Below are positions 7,958 through 17,209 of a stretch of DNA of 64,000 nucleotides, in pieces. Every line of letters begins with the position of its first letter. The first letter of the stretch is position 1. Position numbers and translations under genes: made by a program. This DNA comes from Oceanisphaera sp. IT1-181 (lineage in GTDB: Bacteria > Pseudomonadota > Gammaproteobacteria > Enterobacterales > Aeromonadaceae). The notes beneath the pieces were generated by a model, which was given only the letters and a program-made list of their open reading frames with translations, ran no database searches and was not told the origin of the DNA. The stretch is from positions 2,599,001 through 2,663,000 of the forward strand of contig NZ_CP136856.1 in assembly GCF_033807535.1 (NCBI RefSeq). Reading direction: 5' to 3'.

Positions 7958-9235
7958 CTATAAGCGCAAATCTGAGTCTGCGGCGCTGAGTAGATATTTT
8001 AAGTCATATAAAATATGCTTCTCTTTACCCAACTCACGAATTTTATCGACACCCATTTCCTTAAATTCATTATGGCTAACGGCTAACACTATAGCATCGT
8101 AAGCCCCCCGCTCAGGCTTTACTACAGGTAGAATATCGTACTCATGCTGTGCTTCTTGTACGTTAACCCAAGGATCATACACATCGACTTGAATGCCGTA
8201 TTCATCAAGCTCTTTTACTATATCTACAACGCGGGTATTGCGTAAATCTGGGCAGTTTTCTTTAAAGGCTAAGCCCATAATTAAAATACGCGCGCCTTGT
8301 ACATGAATGCGGCGCTTGAGCATGGCTTTAACCAATTGATTAACTACGTACTCGCCCATTCCATCGTTCAAACGACGGCCAGAAAGAATAATTTCTGGCT
8401 GATAGCCGATACTTTGCGCTTTATGAGTTAAGTAGTAAGGGTCAACACCTATGCAATGACCGCCCACTAAACCAGGTCGAAATGGTAAAAAATTCCACTT
8501 GGTACCAGCGGCTTGCAACACGGCTTCAGTATCAATACCAAGTTTGTTAAAAATAATTGCCAGCTCATTAACTAAAGCGATATTGACGTCACGCTGAGTA
8601 TTTTCAATTACTTTTGCGGCTTCGGCTACCTTAATGCTACTGGCTTTATGAGTGCCGACTGTAATAATTTCGTTATAAAGTACATCGACAATATTCGCTA
8701 CTTCTGGTGTAGAGCCAGCAGTTACTTTTTTAATATTAGTAATACGATGTTCTTTATCACCTGGATTTATGCGCTCAGGACTGTAGCCAGCATAAAAATC
8801 TTGGTTAAATATAAGGCCGGATACTTTTTCTAAAACAGGTACGCAATCATCTTCAGTAGCACCAGGGTAAACTGTCGATTCATAAATAACAATATCATTT
8901 TTTTTCAATATACTACCGACTGTTTCTGATGCTTTAATTAGCGGGGTAAGATCAGGCTGTTTATGCTCATTGATAGGAGTAGGAACTGTAACGATAAATA
9001 CATTACAATCTTTTAAATCATTCGGGTTAACTGTATAACTAAGCAGCTCAGCTTGGGCGAGTTCTGTATCACTGACCTCAAGAGTACTATCATATCCTGT
9101 CTTTAATGCATCTATGCGGGACTTACTAATATCAAAACCAACAACTGAACGCTTCTTACCAAACTCAACGGCTAATGGTAGACCAACGTAGCCTAAACCT
9201 ATAATAGCAATCTTAATTGTGTCTAGACTATGCAT
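7958..9235 (-). CDS. tviB: UDP-N-acetylhexosamine 6-dehydrogenase (WbpO/TviB type)
   Basis: Four-electron NAD-dependent oxidation of UDP-GalNAc or UDP-GlcNAc to the uronic acid. It has 425 residues. The Rossmann motif is IGLGYVGLP (12-20). The AEAAKVIENTQRDVNIALVNE helix supplies K208 and N212, and the catalytic thiol is C261 in VGGHCIGVDPYYL. The last third is the UDP-binding domain (NCPDLRNTRV). The pairing with wbpP is the Vi-antigen (TviB/TviC) and Pseudomonas O6 (WbpO/WbpP) arrangement. The symbols wbpO and tviB both apply. Transcription probably starts well upstream, since an ops element lies 247 bases before the start. Confidence 0.93.
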   Translation of the reverse strand: MHSLDTIKIAIIGLGYVGLPLAVEFGKKRSVVGFDISKSRIDALKTGYDSTLEVSDTELAQAELLSYTVNPNDLKDCNVFIVTVPTPINEHKQPDLTPLIKASETVGSILKKNDIVIYESTVYPGATEDDCVPVLEKVSGLIFNQDFYAGYSPERINPGDKEHRITNIKKVTAGSTPEVANIVDVLYNEIITVGTHKASSIKVAEAAKVIENTQRDVNIALVNELAIIFNKLGIDTEAVLQAAGTKWNFLPFRPGLVGGHCIGVDPYYLTHKAQSIGYQPEIILSGRRLNDGMGEYVVNQLVKAMLKRRIHVQGARILIMGLAFKENCPDLRNTRVVDIVKELDEYGIQVDVYDPWVNVQEAQHEYDILPVVKPERGAYDAIVLAVSHNEFKEMGVDKIRELGKEKHILYDLKYLLSAADSDLRL

Positions 9236-9481
9236 TATACTTCTTCCTTTTATTTAATAATTAAAACAAGGAGAATACTTCAGTTCTTGGTCATCATTAG
9301 CAATAAATCTCAGAAAGGAATTTTTATCGATGAGCCTACCCTCTAATCCTCAATGGTTAAAGACCTACACTCGCAGTGATAGTAGGCATAATTTCCATTA
9401 CCAAAGAAGCATGCCTTACGCTATATATCATTGAACAACAAGCCTTTACGCTAATGATATTGTTATGTAAATCTTTAAACT

Positions 9482-9493
9482 CACGCTACCGCC
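9482..9493 (-). promoter_or_regulatory. ops element (JUMPStart core) of the tviB operon
   Basis: The minus strand reads GGCGGTAGCGTG, an exact ops core at which RNA polymerase pauses and recruits the NusG paralogue RfaH. It is preceded by GGGGCTGCAACCTTGT. RfaH-controlled O-antigen and capsule operons carry this element in the untranslated leader in this orientation. It lies 247 bases upstream of tviB on the coding strand. Confidence 0.85.
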
Positions 9494-9682
9494 ACAAGGT
9501 TGCAGCCCCTTGATGCTGATTAACTTTTATGTATGCCATATACTTTAAGACATTCATTAAAAACTTTGGCATTTTTATCAACTAGTAACCTTTAAGACAA
9601 AGTGATTGCAAGACAAAGTTCTTGCTGTGATTGAATCTTTTATTTTAGCGTAGCATAAAATGTATGTTTGGTAGGTAAGCAG

Positions 9683-9698
9683 CATGATATAAATCACA
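9683..9698 (-). promoter_or_regulatory. Possible CRP-like site in the tviB leader
   Basis: The minus strand reads TGTGATTTATATCATG, close to the CRP consensus TGTGA-N6-TCACA. The duplicated leader upstream of wza keeps the left half (TGTGATTTATAT) at the matching place near 14605. The match is partial, and the position relative to a start site is unknown. Confidence 0.3.
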
Positions 9699-10177
9699 CT
9701 TTTTAACTTATTTCTTATTTTAACAGGTTAATTATTTTTATGATGAAGGTGCACTAAGAGTCCATATCTCTATCTTACAACAAGCGTCCACAGTAGAAAA
9801 ATTATATATCTTTATTGGTCATTGATTGTTTTGACAATATAGAATTCGAGCCCTATCTTTCGTCATTACGACTGCATTAGACCGTCTCTCAGGTGCTATA
9901 TCAGAACTAGATTTATTATCATCATCAATATTTCAGTATCTTGCTTACTATTTTTAAACACCACTGCTAGTTCCTAATACTCATAAGTATAATGAGAAAA
10001 ATAACATCTCGTATTTTGTTGCCTTTATAATATTTACCGTCAAGAAGTAAAAGTGTAAATGATGAGACTGGGGCAAGCCCGGTATGATGAGATAACTATA
10101 AAACTAAAGGTCGAAAGGACGGGTCGATAACAGCGACTCTTTACTACAGTCGTTGCTTGTCCCCTTTCCTCTTTAAA

Positions 10178-12355
10178 TCAAGAATTGTATTCATAGTTGT
10201 AGTAGCCGTAGCCTGATGATTTACGTTCTACCGCGTTGAATACAATGCCTTTTACATTGATATTGTTTTGCTGATAACGGCGTATGGCAACCTCTACTTC
10301 TTTTAACGTATTTTTGGCGTAGCGACTGACCATAAGCGTGGTGCCGGTCTGAGCACTGATGATAACCGGATCCGTTACTGCAAGAATTGGTGGGGTGTCG
10401 ATAATAACCAAGTCGTATTGCTTACCTGCCTCTGCCAACAGCTGGTTAAAATTGTCATGCATCAAAAGTTCGGATGGGTTAGGTGGCACTTGACCACGGG
10501 ATATAAAGTGCAGATTTTCAATTTCTGTACTCTGCACTGCTTGCGATAATACCAAACGGCCGGTTAACAGCTCAGATAATCCCTGCTCGGCCTTTTTATT
10601 AAAAAAATGATGAAGATAGCCTTTGCGTAGGTCGCCATCGATTAACAATACTTTTTGCCCGGTCTGGGCACAAATAGCCGCCAGATTAGAGCTAATAAAC
10701 GACTTACCGACTTCTGGGCTGGGGCCGCCAATGGCGATGATGTTGTTACTGGCTTCCACCATCGCAAAGTGCAGACTGGTGCGCAGGGCACGTAACGATT
10801 CTATCGCTAAATCTGTGGGATTAAGTATTGTCAGTAATTTACTTTGTTCGCGCAGAGCTTTACGTCTATTTTTAACCGTAGTTCTTTGCTGTATTTCACT
10901 TAATGGAACAGTGGCATATACGTTCATGCCGACCTGTGCAAAGTCTTCCGGGTTTTCTATACCCCGTTTCATTAAACCGCGAATCAGAACAAGGCTAACA
11001 CCGAGCATACCGCCTAGCACAGTTGCCATTGCCATTATCATGGGTTTTTCAGGTTTAACGGCTCTGGGTTGAACTACAGCATCATCTATTATCCGCACAT
11101 TACCCACAGTGCCTGCTTTTACTATTTGCAGCTCTTGTGCCTTGTTTAGCAGCTGAATATAAATCTCCTGACTTACCTGTACGTCGCGGGTTAAACGCAA
11201 TATTTCTTGCTGGGTAATTGGCAAATTTTCTACCTGACTGACTAGCTGCTTTCTATCTTGGTTAAGCGCCTGCTTTTTCTCCAGCAGAGCCTGGTAGCTA
11301 GGATGAGCCCGAGTATAAAGCCGACTGAGTTCCGACTCATTAAACGACAGTTCATTCAACTGTTTTTCTAAATTTACTAATTGGCTGAGCACGCCTTTGG
11401 TTTCAATACCCAAATCTACCGACTTATTCTGCTGACGGTACTGATTCAACCCTTCTTCAGCCTGATCCAACTTGGCTTTTAGTTCTGGTTGCTGCTCGAT
11501 TAAAAAAGACAGACTTTTTTCGGCCTCGGCAGACATACGCTGAATGTTCTGCAACAGATATTGGCGTGCCACTGCATTGAGCGTTGCAGTAATATCCGCC
11601 TGGTCAGTACCAGTTAGACTAAGCTGCAAAATGCCTGTTCCTCTGCCTTTTTCACTAACAGACAGCCTGCCACTCAGGGCAGAAATGGCACTCAGCCGGC
11701 TGGCTTTAGTCAACAAAAATTCTGTACCCGAGCGAGCAACCAAATCGGTTACCAACAAATGAATACCATTTTGCTCAACAAGTTCACCGGCTTTTCCTGT
11801 AAGCAGTCTGGTACCCTCGCTATTAAACAGCTCGTAGCCTTGCTCGGTAGCTCGCAGTGTTAATTGCTGCCCCTCAATAGTCGATGGTACAAGCAACTGA
11901 CTCACATTTATTTTCTCTCCGCCCCAGGCGAAACGATTGAAAAAAGCAACTTCAGCAGGCTTCTCCCCTTGATAACGATTAGCTAAAAACTCACCTATAT
12001 AAGGGAAATAAAGCGGCGCTACAATAATGTCGCGCTTGCTCTCCTCCACTGCCGCGCCTAGTACCATACGCGAGCCGATAATTTCCATCTCGGCACTGGT
12101 GTTACTTTGTTGCAAGAATAAATCCTTCATATCACCGAGTGCCGCCATGCCACTGGATTTTTCTTCTACCTGTAACAAGACGTTGGCCTTGTATACTGGG
12201 GTGGTCAGCATAGCATTGGTAATGCCGACCACCATGGCAAGAGCGGTAATGCCTACTATTATCCATTTTCCGTCCAATAGCAGACTAAACAAGCGACCAA
12301 AGTCTATTTCGTTGTCTTGAGGTTGGATGTTATTGATTATGGTTTGCTGTGTCAT
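10178..12355 (-). CDS. wzc: Wzc-type polysaccharide co-polymerase and BY-kinase
   Basis: Inner-membrane tyrosine autokinase that controls capsule or exopolysaccharide chain length and works with Wza and Wzb. It has 725 residues. The first membrane segment is ~31-51, followed by a large periplasmic Wzz-type domain with coiled-coil pattern (~275-415), a second membrane segment ~439-458, and a cytoplasmic kinase with Walker A GPSPEVGKS (544-552, K551) and Walker A-prime VLLIDGDLRKG (569-579). The C-terminus is the tyrosine cluster YGYYNYEYNS (716-725), the autophosphorylation tail. Its cognate phosphatase gene immediately upstream is broken; an intact copy lies at 18394-18828. Confidence 0.95.
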   Translation of the reverse strand: MTQQTIINNIQPQDNEIDFGRLFSLLLDGKWIIVGITALAMVVGITNAMLTTPVYKANVLLQVEEKSSGMAALGDMKDLFLQQSNTSAEMEIIGSRMVLGAAVEESKRDIIVAPLYFPYIGEFLANRYQGEKPAEVAFFNRFAWGGEKINVSQLLVPSTIEGQQLTLRATEQGYELFNSEGTRLLTGKAGELVEQNGIHLLVTDLVARSGTEFLLTKASRLSAISALSGRLSVSEKGRGTGILQLSLTGTDQADITATLNAVARQYLLQNIQRMSAEAEKSLSFLIEQQPELKAKLDQAEEGLNQYRQQNKSVDLGIETKGVLSQLVNLEKQLNELSFNESELSRLYTRAHPSYQALLEKKQALNQDRKQLVSQVENLPITQQEILRLTRDVQVSQEIYIQLLNKAQELQIVKAGTVGNVRIIDDAVVQPRAVKPEKPMIMAMATVLGGMLGVSLVLIRGLMKRGIENPEDFAQVGMNVYATVPLSEIQQRTTVKNRRKALREQSKLLTILNPTDLAIESLRALRTSLHFAMVEASNNIIAIGGPSPEVGKSFISSNLAAICAQTGQKVLLIDGDLRKGYLHHFFNKKAEQGLSELLTGRLVLSQAVQSTEIENLHFISRGQVPPNPSELLMHDNFNQLLAEAGKQYDLVIIDTPPILAVTDPVIISAQTGTTLMVSRYAKNTLKEVEVAIRRYQQNNINVKGIVFNAVERKSSGYGYYNYEYNS

Positions 12356-12365
12356 GGGTGCTCTC

Positions 12366-12797
12366 TTATTTATCTAGCCTGTCGGCCCATAGCACACAAT
12401 TGGGCGCTATCAACCCATAAACATGCTCAAAGGTTCCTAGGCTTTTTTGATAAGGGTCGGGAACTTCCTGATTATTGCTCCACTGACCCAACAAAAAGGT
12501 TTTACCCCGCACTTCGGGTGCTAACCTGCTGATGCCTTCTTTATGTCTATTTCCATTACCAAAATAATATCTGCTTCGCGGCACAAGGCAGCAGTCAGCT
12601 GGCGAGCACTATGAGAAGGACAGATAAGCTGGTATTGCTCGGCTACTTTTCTGGCCGTAGCATCCATGTCATTATCTACTAAGGCGCTCAGGCCGGCCGT
12701 GTGTACAGTTTTGCGCGGTAATGCTTGTTGATGCAAAAATTCGGCAGTGGGGCTGCGGCAAAGATTACCCACGCACCACCAGAATATTATTAAACAT
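12366..12797 (-). pseudogene. wzb: Wzb low-molecular-weight tyrosine phosphatase, two frameshifts
   Basis: The frame starts at ATG 12797 (MFNNILVV). It loses two bases near 12773, exactly at the catalytic Cys codon of the CX5R loop: the intact paralogue reads VVCVGNICRS, whereas here the frame runs CGT GGG TAA and GNLCRSPTAEF resumes in another frame. A one-base loss in an A-run near 12550 then splits ILVME from RHKEGISRLAPEVRGK. The remainder runs through EVPDPYQKS to TAG at 12366. The copy at 18394-18828 is clearly related along its whole length and is intact. The gene sits in the canonical wza-wzb-wzc slot. Confidence 0.9.
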
Positions 12798-12814
12798 CGG
12801 TTACTCCGCTTATG

Positions 12815-13933
12815 TTACTCAACAAGGCTAGCGCTAGTGTATACGCCACCTAAGGTAGGTAGTAACTGGTCTATTACGCGGTTCCAGCGGGAGACGGGAG
12901 CTGCGGTAACAAAGACGATATCGCGCTCTTGCAGTTTAAAGCTGTCGGCCAGCACTAGGGCCGCGGCATTTTTGGCATTGAGCTGATATACATCAGCAAT
13001 ACGACCGCTCTCTTGAGGGGCGCGCCTAAACACAAACACACCCGTTGCATCAGACGTTATCTGGCTCATGCCTTCGGCGTCGGCCAGCGCTTCGGCCAAG
13101 GTTTTACCATTACGGCCCATAGACAGTGTTTGCTGCTTGCCCACTTCACCCAGTACAAACACTTTGCTGTCGTCGTTGCGGTTAATGTTGATCACATCAT
13201 TAGGCTGCAACAATATGTTTTGGCTTACATCCCCCTCTTTATACAAATCGCGCAGTGAGAAACGAAGGCTTTGCTCGCCACGATTTAGTATTACCGCTTG
13301 CCAATCGGCAAATTCGGTCAAGCCACCAACTTGGCTCACTGCATCCACCAAAGTTAGCGGAATATTAGTAATCGACAGCGTGCCTGGATTTTTTACCTCG
13401 CCGGTCACATATATCCACTTAGAGCGAAACGCCGCTATGGTGACGTCTACTTGTGGGCTCTCTACATAACGCGCTAGCCGGTGACTGATTAGATCGCGAA
13501 TCTCACTAATTTTTAAGCCTGCCACATGAAGATTGCCAATATATGGGTAGAACATAGTGCCATCGGTATGCACCCAGTTACCGACTTCTTGTGAGCTACG
13601 ATATTGCCCAGCCGGCATAGTAAGTTCGGGGTGGTCCCATACAGTGACGCTTAATATATCACCAGGCCCCACCAAATAGTCGTAGTTAGCAATTTGTTCT
13701 CGCAATGCCTGATCCGTGGACGCCTTCACAGGTGCGGGTGCGGACTGAGACAGTAGAGATGCCGCTGAGATAGGGTAGATATTGATAAGCTTACTTAAAT
13801 CGAGATTCCGATCAGGATGCTTACCCACAACAGTTCCATACGAGTCAGAAAAATGAGCACCTGGAATAACAGTACAACCACTAAGCAAGACACCAATTAA
13901 GACTAACACTGGGGTTGAATAAGCAAGTTTCAT
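12815..13933 (-). CDS. wza: Wza-type polysaccharide export outer-membrane lipoprotein
   Basis: Outer-membrane channel for capsule or exopolysaccharide export. The start ATG 13933 is chosen because it begins a lipoprotein signal (MKLAYSTPVLVLIGVLLSGC, acylated Cys at residue 20) and has AAGGGA upstream; a longer frame to 13990 adds residues that would bury the signal. Length is 372 residues. A polysaccharide-export domain (YLVGPGDILSVTVWDHPEL) is followed by two SLBB/ligand-binding-type repeats (KWIYVTGEVKNPGTL and KVFVLGEVGKQQTL). It heads the wza-wzb-wzc group, behind an ops leader and a MITE insertion. Confidence 0.93.
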   Translation of the reverse strand: MKLAYSTPVLVLIGVLLSGCTVIPGAHFSDSYGTVVGKHPDRNLDLSKLINIYPISAASLLSQSAPAPVKASTDQALREQIANYDYLVGPGDILSVTVWDHPELTMPAGQYRSSQEVGNWVHTDGTMFYPYIGNLHVAGLKISEIRDLISHRLARYVESPQVDVTIAAFRSKWIYVTGEVKNPGTLSITNIPLTLVDAVSQVGGLTEFADWQAVILNRGEQSLRFSLRDLYKEGDVSQNILLQPNDVININRNDDSKVFVLGEVGKQQTLSMGRNGKTLAEALADAEGMSQITSDATGVFVFRRAPQESGRIADVYQLNAKNAAALVLADSFKLQERDIVFVTAAPVSRWNRVIDQLLPTLGGVYTSASLVE

Positions 13934-14103
13934 TAATGAATCCCTTAATAAATAAGAAAGTATATATGTTAAATAAATTATACCCAGCAAGGGATAGCCT
14001 AACGAATGGTGGTCAGCTAAACATATGTTGCTGATATTTAGCTCGGCAAGATGTTTAGGTTTAAACTATCGCCAACTTATTAAAAATAATTATTTATACC
14101 TTA

Positions 14104-14393
14104 CCTGATTACGTATGAACCTCAGCCATAATACACCCTGTTTAGGTTTGTTCTTTGTAGCTGCCCCGTCTCTTTAATAAAGAGGACTTCGGCAGGCCAG
14201 CTCTGCTGGCTGTTACTGAGGTTTAGATTTAAACCAAAACACCAAACCGGGCCGAATAAATTGGCCCCTACAAGGTCAAAATACCAAACTGGGCCTCATA
14301 TTCTTTACCGAAGAGGCGGCACCTCCCTGTAACCTATTGAATTAATTGGTGCTTAGTTCTCTGAAACATGGCTGAGCTTTGTGGGTAATCAGG
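14104..14393. repeat. MITE-like element, copy 1, with perfect 8-bp target duplication
   Basis: The 290-base element begins CCTGATTACGTATGAACCTC and ends GAGCTTTGTGGGTAATCAGG, so its ends are inverted repeats (outer 9 bases perfect, wider imperfect match through CTCAGCCAT). It is flanked by ATACCTTA on both sides (14096-14103 and 14394-14401). The interior has a GTCTCTTTA/TAAAGAGGAC hairpin and no coding frame. It sits inside the wza leader between the ops element and the gene. Confidence 0.88.
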
Positions 14394-14405
14394 ATACCTT
14401 AAATA

Positions 14406-14417
14406 CACGCTACCGCC
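14406..14417 (-). promoter_or_regulatory. ops element (JUMPStart core) of the wza operon
   Basis: The minus strand again reads GGCGGTAGCGTG, preceded by GGAGCTGCAACCTTGT. It is the second exact ops core in the window and is correctly oriented for wza-wzb-wzc. The MITE copy at 14104-14393 begins 12 bases downstream of it, stretching the leader so that the ops now lies about 470 bases before wza. Confidence 0.85.
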
Positions 14418-14419
14418 AC

Positions 14420-15144
14420 AAGGTTGCAGCTCCTTGATGCTGATAAATTTCTATAAACACGATTAAATTATGAGTGTTTTATTGTGACCACGAGTATTTT
14501 TTTCATCAACTAGCAGCCTTACAACATTTCTTAGTTAGTCATTATTTCTTGTAGCCTAGCATAAAAAACATGCTTTACAGGAGAGCAATACAACATATAA
14601 ATCACATTTTTGTAACTTATATATAATGTTTAAGATTGCTTGTTTTTACGAAAAAGGTGAACTACGAGTCCCAATCAGTAAGCGAACACAACGGTAGCTA
14701 CCGCCAAGCATTGAGAAGGTTATTGTCGTGTGTGGACTGGCATTTTGAGGCATTATTCGAGGATATGTGCAGGCCTAAGATGCATCGCTCATAGTTAGAA
14801 CCTGGGCACGATCCTGCGAGAAGTAGTCGATTGGTTCGCCAAGCTAGTAGAGGGACTGGCTTAAGTCCCCCAATGCGTATTCGCAGCGAGATGTTTCATT
14901 AGTAAGATCTAAAACTCAGCTTTAAACCAGTAAGTTAAATAACTAAACCATCCTGCTCCATAGCTCCTTTATTATGCAAAACATAGCTGGACTACTGCTG
15001 CGGTGTTTTGTAGGCGAGCACTTGTTCTCTCATTACGCTGTAAGCGTAAACCATGAGCCGACGGTGAAGAGTTCAAAGGGAGGACAACCAACAGCGTACC
15101 AGTCTCAGGAAGCTTCAACTCAGTACTTCTCCCTAAAATAACTA
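14420..15144. other. Intergenic region with duplicated leader and a possible transposase scrap
   Basis: Bases 14420-14670 are the second copy of the leader described at 9480-9760. On the plus strand, 14700-14793 reads YRQALRRLLSCVDWHFEALF followed by EDMCRPKMHRS before a stop, and 14808-14866 reads LREVVDWFAKLVEGLA. The first resembles the start of IS5/IS1182-type transposases, but it is too short to be sure. Nothing recognisable is seen in 14880-15140. Confidence 0.3.
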
Positions 15145-17013
15145 TTAGTAATCAATTGCCGAGCCTACAGGGTCAGCTAAGTGGTGAAATATCTGCACTT
15201 TTTCATCTATAGCCAGCTGTGATTTAAGACTCTCTATAGCCTGCGTTTTAAATAAGCTTTGCTGAGGGTATTCCAGCTGTAGTCGAAGGACAAAGCTTGC
15301 GACCTGCGCATCTCGACCTGCTGCCAATAACGCCACTATATGGTTATGCAGTAAAGTAGTACGCGGTAAGCGGGTGATCACAGGCTCAGACCAGACTAAG
15401 TATTCGGCTATCGCGGCTTGATCTTGTTCTTTAATGGCTTTTTCTAATGCTAGGCTATGCCGATATAGCGCTTGGCGGTCAGCCCAAAACCATGGGTTCC
15501 ATGTTTGAGTTAATCTCTCAGGTTCAGAAAAGTGTCCACGCTGATATTCTGTTAACTGATAAACGGTTTGCAGGCCAGTCGCCATATACAGCACCATAAC
15601 GCCCCCAACCAACACTAGCCCCACTCTTACGACGACTAAACTGCGGCCACCAGCACTCGTTGTTTTTTCTTTAACGCTTCTCCTGTCACTCTTTACCCTT
15701 AACTCTTCGCCTGCGCAGTTTAATTCTTCACTTGCCGCGACTTGACTGTCGAAATACCACAGCACCAAGAGCAGCCAAATCCAGTGCACACTAGAATGCC
15801 CTAAAGGGTATTCCGACATTAAATGCGCAAACAGTGGCAAACATAAAGCCAGCATGGCTAATCGCTCACCGGCACTTAAGCGCAACCATACTCCTAATAT
15901 CCCCCAAGCCAGCAGCGCCCAAGCCAGTAAAGTAATGACACCGCCCTCTACCCACCACATCAGCACTTCATTATGCGGGTGGTGTAAGTCACCCGGCATA
16001 GCAGGCACTGCACCACTTAACGCCAGCAAACGCCCTGCTTCGGCATAATATGCAGACTCAAAATTGCCATAGCCTACGCCCAACCAAATATGCTGCACAA
16101 CCAACCCCAAGGTGGTTTGCCAAATTTCGTAGCGCACACCCAGCTCGCCATATACCGCCAAGGCACGGCGGTGCATATCAAAATGCAGTAATAGCGCTAA
16201 TCCTGCACCGGTGCCGCATACCACCAAGGCGATTAATACTCCGCGTTGCACACGGCTGGTTAACCGTAACCAACACACCGGCAGCAGCAAACATAACCCC
16301 ACCAACAGGCTATATAAACCGGCACGACTCTGCAGCAAGACGACTAGCACTAATCCCGCAACCGCCACTGTCGAGCACCATAGCCACCAAAGCCCGCGCC
16401 ATTCGCCGTTAGAGCGACGTACCAATAAATACAACGCCAACAACACACCTGAGCCCACAAAGCTCGACATCACGTTACGCTGCATAAAAATACCGTAGGG
16501 GAAGCGCACCTTGGTATTAAACAAAAACCAATTATCAGCAAGCAGAAAAAAAAACTGCACCAACCCAAAGCTAATTTGTACGGTAGCCAGCATAAGCAAG
16601 GTACACAGCAAAAAATGCCGTTGCTGGGCGTTAAAACGACACTGCTGTAATATCCAAAACAACAACACGCCCGCCGTTAGTGCCAATAAACGTGGCAGCG
16701 CCTGCCAGTAGACGGCCTGCAAATTTACGGTGCTACTGCTGAAATCTGCCAACAATGTAAACAGCCACGGCAACCACAATACCAACGCCGCTAAAAAAAA
16801 ATATCGCCCTAGCTCACTGCTTACCCGCACAGGTTTTAATGCTATCGCCCCCGCAATAAACACTGATCCCACAAACAACCAAGTAATAGCATTAAATGGC
16901 AGATCTAAATCGCTCCCGCCCAAATGATGAACAAACACATGCTGGCCAAATAAAGCCCAGATAACAAAAAGGGCGAGCACCCCACGGCCCCGCCCTTGAA
17001 ATATTTTATGCAT
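15145..17013 (-). CDS. PglL/Wzy/WaaL-superfamily membrane protein (O-oligosaccharyltransferase or polymerase)
   Basis: Integral inner-membrane enzyme that uses polyprenyl-linked glycan in the periplasm. It has 622 residues with about a dozen hydrophobic helices in the first 420. A large periplasmic loop carries HHPHNEVLMWWVEGG (H344, H345, H347), the hallmark of the Wzy_C and PglL families, and an RYEIWQTTL segment before it. After the last helices, a ~150-residue soluble tail continues in the manner of PglL/Wzy_C_2 proteins. The length and tail favour a PglL-like protein O-glycosylation ligase over a plain O-antigen polymerase, but motif reading cannot separate the functions. It lies between galE and the wza leader. 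Confidence 0.75.
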   Translation of the reverse strand: MHKIFQGRGRGVLALFVIWALFGQHVFVHHLGGSDLDLPFNAITWLFVGSVFIAGAIALKPVRVSSELGRYFFLAALVLWLPWLFTLLADFSSSTVNLQAVYWQALPRLLALTAGVLLFWILQQCRFNAQQRHFLLCTLLMLATVQISFGLVQFFFLLADNWFLFNTKVRFPYGIFMQRNVMSSFVGSGVLLALYLLVRRSNGEWRGLWWLWCSTVAVAGLVLVVLLQSRAGLYSLLVGLCLLLPVCWLRLTSRVQRGVLIALVVCGTGAGLALLLHFDMHRRALAVYGELGVRYEIWQTTLGLVVQHIWLGVGYGNFESAYYAEAGRLLALSGAVPAMPGDLHHPHNEVLMWWVEGGVITLLAWALLAWGILGVWLRLSAGERLAMLALCLPLFAHLMSEYPLGHSSVHWIWLLLVLWYFDSQVAASEELNCAGEELRVKSDRRSVKEKTTSAGGRSLVVVRVGLVLVGGVMVLYMATGLQTVYQLTEYQRGHFSEPERLTQTWNPWFWADRQALYRHSLALEKAIKEQDQAAIAEYLVWSEPVITRLPRTTLLHNHIVALLAAGRDAQVASFVLRLQLEYPQQSLFKTQAIESLKSQLAIDEKVQIFHHLADPVGSAIDY

Positions 17014-17049
17014 TTAATATATCTAACCTAAAATTCATTAATATAAACC

Positions 17050-17195
17050 TCTAAAAATCTCTCGTAACGAAACACCCAGATAATGAAAGAAATACTAAGT
17101 AAACCTTATGGGTGAGACCTTATAAATTAAGCATTTTATTAGGTTATCGCTCAGCGCCCATGTTATTACATGTATTCTGTAGCAAAAAAATATTT
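17050..17195. repeat. Degenerate copy of the TTTGCCACGG hairpin family
   Basis: The stretch has the family's centre (TTATGGGTGAGACCTTATAA) and right end (TGTATTCTGTAGCAAAAAAA); the left end (CGTAACGAAACACCC) has drifted. It fills the gap between galE and the PglL-like gene. Confidence 0.45.
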
Positions 17196-17209
17196 AGACC
17201 TTGGACGCT

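Larger units (their letters stand above)
9236..10177. other. Intergenic leader between wzc and the tviB operon
   Basis: This 942-base stretch has no credible gene. Its part from about 9480 to 9760 is similar to 14404-14670 upstream of wza: both contain the ops core, CTTGATGCTGAT, a TATCAACTAG/CATCAACTAG block, AGCATAAAA, ATAAATCACA and GTGCACTAAGAGTC/GTGAACTACGAGTC in the same order. It therefore looks like a duplicated promoter and leader. The rest (9770-10177) is AT-rich with no structure I can name, apart from a REP-like GGGGCAAGCCCGGTATGATG near 10071. Confidence 0.6.

Noticed and set aside
12366..12772. Two short frames that could be separate small phosphatase genes
   Set aside because: Together with the start at 12797 they reconstruct one Wzb with two frameshifts, as the intact copy at 18394-18828 shows.
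16050..16498. Long plus-strand frames antisense to the PglL-like gene
   Set aside because: They are opposite a clear membrane-protein gene and show low-complexity composition expected of antisense readings.
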